The translations under genes were made by a program, and so were the position numbers. The notes beneath the pieces were generated by a model that worked only from the letters and a program-made list of their open reading frames with translations, made no database searches and was not told where the DNA came from. This document shows, piece after piece, positions 35,091-44,239 of a stretch of 64,000 nt of DNA. The first letter of the stretch is position 1; the number at the start of each line of letters is the position of its first letter. The stretch comes from Phytophthora hibernalis (taxonomy: Eukaryota; Oomycota; Peronosporomycetes; Peronosporales; Peronosporaceae): assembly GCA_012656075.1 (NCBI GenBank), contig JAAKBF010000171.1, forward strand, positions 2,131,001-2,195,000. The letters are read 5' to 3'.

Positions 35091-36626
35091 TTGCTGACTT
35101 CGTTTGGTGACATGTTTGTGGAGACCTCGATGACTCCGGGGCGAACGGATCTACTGAAGTTCTCTATTGATACCGGAACGCAAAACCCCATCAAACAGCG
35201 ACCGTATCGAGTATCCAAGGCTGAAGGAGACGTGATGGAGGCCGAAATCCAGCAGTACCTCGACCTGGGACATATACGTCCGTCAACAAGCCCGTGGTCA
35301 AGTCCAGTTCTGATGATACGAAAGCCTGACGGTGGCATTCGATTTTGTATTGATTATCGCCGCCTGAATGCTATAACTATCACGACATTTTGACGTCCTC
35401 GGTAACGCTAAGTTATTTTCTACCATGAACATCGCCTCGGGGTACTGGAACGTCCCCATGGCCGCGACCTCCGTGGAGAAAACCGCTTTCACGTGTAAGT
35501 ACGGCCTCTACGAGTGGCTAGTCATGCCATTTGGGCTGTGCAACGCTGTACCGGCTTTCGAAAGACTTATGGAAAATGTGCTCGTGGATCTCAAGTGGAG
35601 GGCATGCCTAGTCTATCTGGACGACTGTGTGGTGTTCAGTGAGGACTTCCCTACTCATCTCGTGCGACTCAAAAAAGTACTCCAGCGATTTCGATCGACA
35701 GGGTTCAAATTGAAGATGAAGAAGTGCAAGTGGGGGCGAGATCAGGTGGCGTTCCTGGGACACATAGTAACTCCATCGGGCATCCTGCCGAACCCTGAGA
35801 AGTAAAGGCGGTAATGAACATTCAGCGTCCTCACGATCTGCACACCGTTCGGACCTTCCTGGGATTGCCAAGCTACTTTAGACGCTACATTCCGGGATAC
35901 GCTGGTATCTTCGCTCCTATCGAGAGACTTAAGATGAAGGGGATGGCGTTCGAGTGGAGCGATGACTGTGATGCTGCTTTTCGACAACTGCAGAGGCGGC
36001 TGGTCGAGCCTCCCGTACTCGTTTATCCCGACTTCTCCAAACGCTTCAAACTCGATGTAGACTCGTCTAAGTTGGCGGTTGGAGCGTGTCTAATGCAGTC
36101 TGTCGATGGGCGTGACCGAGTTGTGGCCTACACCAGCAAACTACTTGTCGGATATGAAAAGAACTGGATCTATATCCAGGATGGCACTTCAGAGATCGAA
36201 TGCTGGGGAATTGTCTGGGCTACGAGGAAGTTCCGATGTTACGTTGATCGGCAAGAATTCGACCTCTACACTGACCACAAGGTGCTGGTCTGGGTGTTCA
36301 ACGAGACGAGCCGCACCAGCAACGCTAAACTCGCTAGGTGGGCAATGGAATTGTCCCAGTTACGCTTCAAGGTGTTCCACAAGGCTGGCACGTCGATGGG
36401 GCACGCCGATGGACTCTCGCGACTTCACAAGGCCACCATAAATGCTCTGACCATGGCCGACCTACTGAACGACGTCGGATCGGGGGACGGGGTCGCGTTG
36501 AAGTCGGGGTGGGGCGAACTACTCGCCCGCCGCACCTTGAAGACGCAGGAGATGAGGTTCCCGGGGTGGTTCCGTCGAGGTCGGGGAGAGCCGCACCGTG
36601 GATGTTCGCGAGGCTACATCCGATGA
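35091..36626 (+). pseudogene. gypsy-1 reverse transcriptase and RNase H
   Basis: RT: KQRPYRVSKAEGDVMEAEI, SPWSSPVLMIRKPDGGIRFC and DYRRLNAITI (stop at 35393); then SGYWNVPMAATSVEKTAF, MPFGLCNAVPAFERLM and the intact catalytic LVYLDDCVVFS, FLGHIVTPSGI (stop 35805). Then FLGLPSYFRRYIPGYAG and RNase H with KLDVDSSKLAVGACLMQ, DGTSEIECWGIVWATR and LYTDHKVLVWVF. Two short breaks near 35,393 and 35,806 look like small indels. All catalytic residues I can check are present. Confidence 0.88.
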
Positions 36627-36689
36627 CGTCTCTCCCAAGTCATTGTCGATAAGGAAGAAGAAGCTGGACTGACACAACCCGTCGTAGCT

Positions 36690-38411
36690 TCACCGCTTGA
36701 CGAATTTGGACTTGACCGGGAGCGGTTCGTGGAAGAACAACGCCTTACTCCGTGGATTCAAGCTCTGATTGCCTTCGTGGAGGAAGGTGCGCTGGCCCTG
36801 GACTCTCAACTGCGAGTCAGGATTCTGCAGATGGCGCCTCACTATGAAGTAAGGATCGGTGTCCTGATGAGACGCGTTCACTTACGAGCCCGTGCCGGTC
36901 ATGCTCGGACACTTAGCGTACCTGTGATACCCATCTCATTCGTGGAACCAGTGCTTCACTACTGTCACTCGGACGTCCTGACTGCCCATGCCGGCCTGAA
37001 GAAGCCGATCGACCGTGTGCGGAAACACGCCTACTGGCAGGGTTGGACAAAGGATGTGGAGGAGTACGTTCGAGTCTGTGCTACTTGCGGCAGTGGAAAA
37101 GGATACCGCTCATGGAAGAACGGGCTAATGCAACGGATGCCCGTTCAAGAGATGTCCGGACCCTTCTCGTTGCTAGTTGTTGATGCCGTGGGCCCGTTGG
37201 TTACCACACCTCGAGGCAACAAGTTCATCTTAGTGTTCGCCGACTACTACAAGCGCTGGGTCGAGGCATTTCATGTGGCTACGCTCGACTCGCTCACGTT
37301 CGTAAACGTGATGGTCGACGAGGTCATCTCCAGACATAGTGTGTCCGAACGCTTACTCAGCGATCGCGGGTCCAACTTTATCTCGGAATTGGCCCGAAGC
37401 TTCTACGAAACGCTGGCCATCAAAAAGCTCTTTGGAGCGCCTACCACCCGCAGACTCAAGGACTGGTGGAGCGATTTAACGGGACACTGCTGTGAATGCT
37501 GCGTACGTTCGTGAGCGAGGCGCAGACCGATTGGGATCTCTACTTGCCTCGCGTGTTGTTCGCCTACCGCACTTCGTACCACGAAGCATTGGGTTATTCG
37601 CCCTTTTCAGCTTGTACGGCAGGGACCCCGTGTTGCCTTTGGACCTAGCGTTTTTGAACACTAACACAGACTGGAAGAGTAACGAAGTCGCTGCCTACCG
37701 GAGGCGTCTATATCTCTCGCTTCGGGACACGCGTCGGCTGGTGGAAAGGCAGCTTCTAAAGGCACAAGACCGACACGGACGTCGTCTGGGAGGTCAAGTC
37801 GTGACTACTTTTACGGAAGGAGATGCTGTATGGGTCTACCAGTACTTCAGAGCTCGTCGTGGTGAACGAAAGACAAAGAAGCTGGCGTTTGCTTGGCACG
37901 GACCGTACCGGATCACGGGGAAGGTAGCCGAGAACGCTTACAGTGTTGCCATTCCGACTCACCCGAAGAAGGTCGTCACAGTAAACGTGAACCGCCTCAA
38001 GAAGTTCAGGGACGTTGGAGTCGTCCTTTTCCCTCCGAGGTGCCGGCGGAAGTACACACCCAACCTGGGCAGGATGACAATGGCCCTTTGGACGAAGACG
38101 ACCTACCTTCGGCGAGCTACGTGGAGCGCCTGACTATTGGAGGCGAGGAAACTGCTTACTCCGGCGTGAGCTCACCCGTGGTGGACATACTGGCCAAGCG
38201 CAAGAAGAACCGAGTGGAGCAGCACTTGGTGCTCATGGCGACTTACGAAACGTGTTGGCGGCCTACGACTACGCTCCTGCCGGACTACGCCGTGCTTATA
38301 AGGGCGTTCGAGAATGAGCGCAGGGCTGAGGCTGATTTGCCCGCATTGAGACGGAGAGTTCGACTGGAAGAAGCGAACGCTGCTGTCGAGGAAGATGAGT
38401 TGCTCTTTTAG
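36690..38411 (+). pseudogene. gypsy-1 integrase with chromodomain-like C-terminus
   Basis: HHCC zinc site around LHYCHSDVLTAHAGL and VRVCATCGSGKGY (36,950-37,100). The catalytic core has LLVVDAVGPLVTTP (first Asp) and LLSDRGSNFISELA (second Asp). In the next frame are the ERFNGTLL-type third block (37,460-37,490) and FAYRTSYHEALGYSPF. The C-terminus (37492-38133) has DAVWVYQYFRARRGERKTKK and FAWHGPYRITGKVAENAYSV (GPY/F). The last frame (to 38411) holds YVERLTIGGEETAYSG and YETCWRPTTTLLPDY, resembling a chromodomain. Inserts the element and may target it to marked chromatin. Frames change at about 37,440 and 38,050. Confidence 0.82.
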
Positions 38412-38532
38412 CACTCCCGAGACCGTCTCAGGTCGCTACTAAAAGGCGACAGACGGTCGAGGACTCTGAGTGAAACGCTAAGTTAACAGTCTTGGGTCGC
38501 TACTGAATGGTGACGGACAGTCCGGAACTCTC

Positions 38533-40031
38533 CTAGCGTGACACATGGAGAACTTCGAAATTTGAATTTGCATTATGAATGGAAAAGCACCGGTTTGGTA
38601 CCGTGCTTATATATATGAAACTACGCTGTGGAGAAAAACAAAAACAAATATGACTGCTAGTCGGAGTCGGAAGCCGACGGGTTCGTCTTGGTCTTCTTAC
38701 GAGCGGGCTTCTTCTTGGCGTCCTTGGCGGCGGTGTCGCTGGCTTGAGCGTCACGCTTCTTGCCACTGGTCTTCTTGTCTGTGAGGTCGAACTCCTGTTG
38801 ACTGCTGAATCGTCCCAACCTTGGGCCGTGTACGAGTCGTCCGCGTGTTGGAAAGGAGCGTACCCAGGGGTTTTGGCCTCCTTCTTGGTGAGCGGCGGAA
38901 CCTGGGAACAGACGTATTTGCCGGAGCGGCGCTTGGGCTCCATCCGATCTCGGACCTTCTGAATGCGGTTGCTCTCACAGAGATTCTTCCAGACGCCTGT
39001 CGTACGGTCCCCTACCCAGTACTGCGGAACGTTGCGAGTCGACGAGATGTCGAGAAGGACACGAGCCAACGCCTTGTCGCTGAGACGGTTCTCCTCTTTC
39101 ATTGAATCAGGGTCGAGAGCGTTGGTGAGCTCTAACAACGCGGGTAAATTGTAAAAACTCCTGGAGTCGAGCTTGAAAGGCTTCAGAGCATTCGCCACCT
39201 TCACCTCGAACGCTACTCGATCGCGGCGGTACAGGTCCGTGAGGCTCGAGATCGTGGGTCCCGAGTAACTCTTCGCGACGGCCGAGTTTTTGCCGGGCTG
39301 CCCACCCCACCAAAACAGTTGGTGGTTCTTGCTGAGCTCGAGGCGACGAAGAAACCCGTAGTAGCCCCAGTACTCGATGCACAAACTCGTGAATCGTAGG
39401 CGCTCGCAGGACGCCGCCATCTTGTGTTTGCGGCGTTGACATTGAGCCAATTGCGACGCCAAAGGAGCATTCAGGCCCCACTCCCAGAACGTCGGACGGT
39501 GGACCATCCAGAATCGCCAGTGGGCGAGGTGCAGCGCGGGGTACGTCGACGGGTTGTACCAGAGGCGAACGCCCACCCAGGAGTACGCCTTCTCGTACGG
39601 CGAGACCTTCAAGTCGATCGCCTCCTGATGAATCTTGATCAGTGCGTTGCGAACGGCGTTGGGCGTCTTGTCCGCGAGCTTAAAATTGAACGGCAGCGTT
39701 GCGCGAGCGGGAACGGGAGCACCATCAGAGATTGAGAAGCGAGGATGAGCCGTCAGTCCTGTGCTGGCGCGCTGTCGGGCTGGATCACAACCACCCCGCT
39801 CAACGCTTCGTCGGCCTTGCCCGTCTCGTCGATCACAGCCTCCGCGATGTCGTCTAGGATCTCGAGCCCGAGAGAACCCTCATTGGCGGCGAGGACTCGC
39901 CGGAACTCCGTGAAGAACGCTACCTTCGCCTCTTTCAGGGCGATGGCGGTGGGAGCTTGAGCCGCGTCCTCCTCCTCTGCGTCAATCAGCCCTTGCAGAC
40001 GCTTCAGCAGGTCGGCCTTGTTGTTGGCCAT
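38533..40031 (-). CDS. Antisense ORF pair of gypsy-1 (hypothetical protein, about 450 residues)
   Basis: On the strand opposite to pol, a frame starts at 40031 (MANNKADLLKRLQGLIDAEE) and ends at 39753; after a one-base shift reading continues LTAHPRFSISDGAPVPARA and LPFNFKLADKTPNAVRNAL into 39612-38533. That part contains YSWVGVRLWYNPSTYPALHL, FWMVHRPTFWEWGLNAPLA, a Trp/Tyr-rich folded-looking domain, and a basic Pro/Arg-rich tail (PRRSPLVRRPRRTRRLP). No known domain was recognised. Antisense ORFs between pol and the 3' LTR are known from some plant gypsy elements (Tat/Ogre/Grande type). The single shift may be a sequencing error. Confidence 0.6.
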
Positions 40032-40403
40032 CTCGGGATCTCATGGTTAGCGGGCAGGAGGTCTCGTGGTAGCTCTTTCGAAGTCGTGAATGAGAGACAG
40101 GTGTTGACGTCTCCCGGAAGAACGGGAACGCTGCGACTGGGTCCAAAAACCGAAGAAAAGTGAAACCGTGAACTTGATGGGCGTAAGTCGATCGCTGACC
40201 GAATCGAACCCTCTCAAAGGCTCAACCCGGCTACTACATGGGTGCCCCAACTTCGAGGTGATGGAGAGCAAGTGACGCTTAGAGCTGAGTGACTGGTCCC
40301 TACGAACGGTTTCTGGAGAACGTACTTGGCCATGTGACACTCTGCAACTCGCCTGCTACCGAACGACCCCGCTTCAACATGGATCTGCTAACGGCCGTAG
40401 GCC

Positions 40404-41352
40404 TTGAAGAACACGCTCGGCTGCGCAGCTGGCTTTTGCTGCATCGCCACTTGGGTACTTTCGACCCCGATACGCAACGTCGCCTGGACGTTCCTGAAGG
40501 AAGCGTGGCGAGTAGCGTACCTGAACGGAAGCATGGGATGTGCTTTCATCTCCCGTTACCAAGAGGTGCTCCGCAACCGAGAGCTACGACGACTGCAGGG
40601 CATCGACTACGCCTACGCGCTATGGAGCTCCCTGTTCGTCGTGCCGGTCCAAGAGCTGATGGAAAACGAGGAGGCTTACGGTCGCTACGGCCGAATGCTT
40701 CGCAGCTGGTGGAAAGCGTTTCACGCCACCTTCAGCGACTTCATTCCGGATTTGCTGCTGCGCACGGGACGCTCCTGCGCTCGGTACTGGTGGGCTTCAC
40801 TGGAAGCCATAGTCGCTGTGTGGGACCGCTGCTTTGCTGTCGCCCATGGGGTCTGCTGGGTGCTTCTACTCTTCCTATCGATGATGGTGCACATACACAT
40901 GGCGACTTATGACCTACTTGAGTTCCTGCTATGCGGCACTACTGGGGTCGCCGTGGCGGTGGTCTGTCTGAGTATTTGGGACTTCGCGCTGGATTGGGTG
41001 CCGTGGGGCGATACGCTAGCGTCGGCATCTTCGCGGCGGGTCTACTAACGCACGGGTGGCGTCTGAGTGATGGCAATGGTCAACTACAAGCCATCGCTCC
41101 CGGAGTCATAATACTCGACGCCTCGCAAAGCGTTCAGACGAACGCTCCGAGACGCGAACGACAAGAAGCTGCTAGATTGAAACGCTTGCAGGTCTCCGAG
41201 GAATTGGAGGACTTCCAGGAAGCGCAGTGCGCAGACGTTGAAGCTGTGATTCCTGTAGTCACCACCATGCCTGACGACTTCGACGAGGAAGAACAGTTGA
41301 TGGTGCGGGTTCTGCAGGAGCTAAAGACTTGCCGACGACGGCAAGAGGAGGA
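40404..41352 (+). CDS. Sense ORF between pol and 3' LTR with hydrophobic segments (env-like position)
   Basis: The ATG at 40404 opens 214 codons (to 41048) rich in Trp, Leu and Arg: a hydrophobic segment near the start (GCAAGFCCIATWVL), an amphipathic middle, and two long hydrophobic stretches at residues about 155-200 (VCWVLLLFLSMMVHIHM, TTGVAVAVVCLSIWDF). A one-base shift near 41,020 leads to SVGIFAAGLLTHGWRLSDG and an acidic tail (PDDFDEEEQLMVRVLQEL) ending at the polypurine tract. No match to a known family was recognised. The position is that of env or accessory ORFs, but membrane location is only inferred. Confidence 0.5.
41341..41352 (+). other. gypsy-1 polypurine tract
   Basis: GCAAGAGGAGGA lies immediately before the TGT that starts the 3' LTR, the normal priming site for plus-strand synthesis. 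Confidence 0.65.
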
Positions 41353-41875
41353 TGTCCCGCACCGCAGCGGGAGCAAGACGTGCCAGGAGGCCCGCCCGAT
41401 CGGCCAACGGTCGCTCAGCATAAAGTGTATCGCGCCTGATACGTGCCACTGTTTTGCCACTTTGGGACCCGGCGGCCACCCAAAAGATGGCGCAGGGGGT
41501 GGCATTCGAAGACATTCCACGGAAGCAGCAAGCCGTAGAGCGACGGCGGAGCATCCTGTGGCTAAGGACAGAGGGCGCGGGCACCCAGAGCGCCGCCGCG
41601 GCTCGGAAGAAGGACGGAGGGTCACTGCGGAGGATGGAGGGCGTGCCAAGAGCGCCAGGTGAGTAACCAGGAGGGTTGTCGTGCATATGGGTGTGCGCGG
41701 CGTGGAGGCCGACGCACCCGAGCTCTAGTCAGTCGTAAATCTACCTCCTAGCAACCAAAGGAGCTAACGGAAATCTTATACGTTTATTTGATTAAGCCGC
41801 GAGCGTCCCCTACAAGTCCCACTCCCACCAACAGCAAGCAGCTAGCCGCCCCGCTGGGAAGGCAGGTGCACGACA
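41353..41875 (+). repeat. gypsy-1 3' LTR
   Basis: 523 bp from TGTCCCGC to ...GCACGACA, with TG and CA ends. It matches the 5' LTR (23493-24067, minus strand) and lacks its 54-bp internal duplication. The first 22 bases can form a short hairpin. Confidence 0.82.
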
Positions 41876-42187
41876 GTTTTCTTTTCCAATTTCAATACTC
41901 AAATTACTATTCGCAGTCGTTTTGCACACGTCTAGCAACGAAGAAAAGTCATTCCAAGTAAATGGCCAAAACCACATCCGCTACATCGAGCGTGATGCTC
42001 GCAGATATCCCTGATGACGCTTGATATGCACCATAATCGTGCAGTTGATAAGACTTTGCACCGAGATACGGATGGTGTTCTTTTTTTCGCCAATACAAAA
42101 TTCAAGTCTAGGCTTTCTTTAACATGCTTGATATCAAGCATTTGAAAAATAGTCTGTGTATCTGAGATTTGACGTCTTACCGGGGGA
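41876..42187 (-). mobile_element. piggyBac-2, second terminus (312 bp)
   Basis: Ends ACCGGGGGA followed by TTAA (42188-42191), the inverted match of the end at 27590. ATGCTTGATATCAAGCAT, a perfect 18-bp palindrome at 42124-42141, mirrors 27525-27548. The copia gag frame runs into this segment only as read-through (residues after TSREERL). Gypsy-1 inserted into the element here. Confidence 0.8.
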
Positions 42188-42188
42188 T

Positions 42189-42801
42189 TAAGTCGTTCTT
42201 CTCTGCTGGTGAGTTTCCCCTTCACTTGCTGGAGAGTGTAATCGTCCAGATTGTCAAAAGTCTCAACCTTATTTTCGTATTTGTCACCCAATCCAGTGAT
42301 CAGCGCAGTGATCACCTCACGATCCGAAACAACTTCATCCATCAGAGTCAATTCCTGTCTAATCGCTTCCACCTGATGAATGTAATCACGAATCGATTCA
42401 TTTGCAGCGTCAAATTCTACATTCAGGAGCTCTCGGCGCTTGAATAGACCTACAGCGAATGTCTTCTTCTCAAAATCATCTACTAGTGCACTCCATTTGT
42501 CTTGAGGACTCTCGAGATGGGACAACCGAACGCGAGTCGTGTCGTCAAACGTGTTTGTGAGTATGTCGTTCATCAGCAGGACCTTGTCTCGCCACTTCTT
42601 CCGCCGCATCTTCGTTTCGGGGTTACCGTCTCTCTCGGGCTTCTTTTTCTTTCCGGTCAATATCTTCCAGCACTTCCGTGCCTTGAGCGCAGTCTTAAGA
42701 TTATACACACTAACGTCCTTCCAGTCAAACTTCAGAGCTCTAATCGTGTCGATGCGCGGCGTCTGTGAACCATCTCCGTTTGGGCTCATAACCATGAGCA
42801 A
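42189..42801 (-). pseudogene. copia gag, N-terminal part
   Basis: The frame opens near 42795 (MVMSPNGDGSQTPRIDTI) and shows the copia gag (UBN2) pattern: LKFDWKDVSVYNLKTALKAR, LMNDILTNTFDDTTRVRLSH, MDEVVSDREVITALITGLGD and YTLQQVKGKLTSREERL. It is cut by piggyBac-2 at the TTAA (42188-42191); the frame continues at 27591. It would bind and package copia RNA. Confidence 0.82.
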
Positions 42802-43010
42802 TAGTCACTAATTCCCTCAGGGTGCAGTACCTACTTCACTAAGCGCAGGCAAAGGTTGGCTTATATTATTTGCCAGAGTCTTCTCTCCAACGCTGACTTT
42901 TGCGGAATGAACTCTGTTCTCTGTTGGGCCGGTCACGTCCTGTCTCAATTTTTATGGTCACACCTCTTGTGGCAGTTGAAGTCGCTCTCCATCTTTTGCA
43001 TTTCCTTTTA
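42789..43010 (-). repeat. copia 5' leader, first copy
   Basis: Directly upstream of the gag ATG on the minus strand. It matches 27737-27958. It probably contains the end of the 5' LTR or untranslated leader; no PBS was identified with certainty. Confidence 0.6.
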
Positions 43011-44212
43011 CCAATGGCTTGCCTACAGGTTGTGGAATCGGTTGAACTGTGCGACTAATCATTTCGATAATACATACCATATAATAATAATTGATAAACT
43101 CATACGGACAACAAGATCACCACTTCAGAAACTACAACCATGTTCCTCTAACATCTCCACTGTCAAAATGCCTCACCCACCTGCGGAAAGGTTAGTTTCC
43201 AAAGGGAGACCCCGCATTGCATAATATACTCACTGTACACGACTACGCGTCTGTCGAGAAATACGCCGTGGAAACGGTGGTGTAAACGCATAGTACGCTC
43301 GTCATGTGCATGCTCGATGTTCGTGCACCTACATCACTACACGGACTCCACTTCTTGGGGTGACAGGCCAATCTGCCATCTCTCCTGTTATTAATACATA
43401 TTGGTTAGGATAACAAGCACCTTTTAAAGACGACCGCGCCTTTTTTAAATTGTGGTAATCATGCGTAGAGTTGTAAAATACCTGGTTAAATACAACAATA
43501 GCGTGTCTCACAGTTAAATGCAGATTTCTAGCTGTTAAATATTCGGGCAAATGAGCTGAAATGGTGCAATCAATAAAGTCGGACTTTTGCGAATTTACAA
43601 TACTACACAAAGAAAGAGATCGCGCCACTCTGCTGCAGCAGCCTAAGTTCTTGTGCGGACCGACGCAAAAGGACTGCTCTTCAAGGTGAAGAACCATAGT
43701 GCCTAGCCGCAGGTCTCGGTGCAGTTCATCTTAAAGGCGAATGCGTTTCAGTCGGAGGAGATATTAGCCCTTAATGCTAATCAAGATGCGCGCGGAAGCG
43801 AAGGCTTCATGATGCGGCACGCAGAAAGCGGGCAGATGAAGGCTATGGAGATAGTGAGTGCGGACAACGCTGCACGTGTTGCGTGTGCATCTTGCGCCAT
43901 GGCCTCCTCTCGAAGAGTCCTCTTGTCTTGCTTGAAGTGACCGCTTGGAGGTCTGGTCCGAGCAGTTCTCATTGAAGAAGTTCATAATTACAGAAGTAAC
44001 CGATCGTCCGGAAATATTTAACGCGTATTTAACGTTTTTAGGACTAGAAACGTATTTAACGCTATTTAAGTATTTTACTATGTTACAACTCTACGAATCA
44101 TGAGCACCTTTTATAATAGAGAATGCCCCTCTTTTTGTAAGTTTTCTAAGTTGGACGAGTACTGTACATTCCAGGTACGTACGCCACACCACGCCGTTTT
44201 TGACGAAAATCG
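43011..44212. other. No recognisable gene; copia 5' LTR candidate and POLD1 upstream region
   Basis: Only short frames without motifs. TATTTAACG occurs three times at about 44,020-44,070. The copia 5' LTR should lie in 43,010-43,400, but no partner copy allows its ends to be set. Confidence 0.4.
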
Positions 44213-44232
44213 ACGTTCACTCTTGATTCGGC
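44205..44232 (+). promoter_or_regulatory. Possible POLD1 initiator region
   Basis: ACGTTCACTCTTGATTCGG lies 10-30 bp before the ATG and weakly resembles the oomycete initiator (GCTCATTYYNCAWTTT). No TATA box is seen. Confidence 0.25.
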
Positions 44233-44239
44233 AACCTAA

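Larger units (their letters stand above)
32725..41875 (+). mobile_element. gypsy-1, 3' part (gag end, protease, RT, RNase H, integrase, extra ORFs, 3' LTR)
   Basis: Starts within the gag minisatellite (two units to about 32,990) and ends with the 3' LTR (41353-41875). Order: gag tail, protease, RT, RNase H, integrase with a chromodomain-like end, antisense ORF region, sense ORF with hydrophobic segments, polypurine tract, LTR. Together with 24067-19249 it makes an element of about 14 kb, very large for Ty3/gypsy. Confidence 0.88.

Noticed and set aside
24068..41880. A 5-bp target duplication for gypsy-1
   Set aside because: The base pairs next to the two LTR outer ends (GTTTT after 41875; TTTCA/GCATT before the 5' LTR) do not match, so none is claimed.
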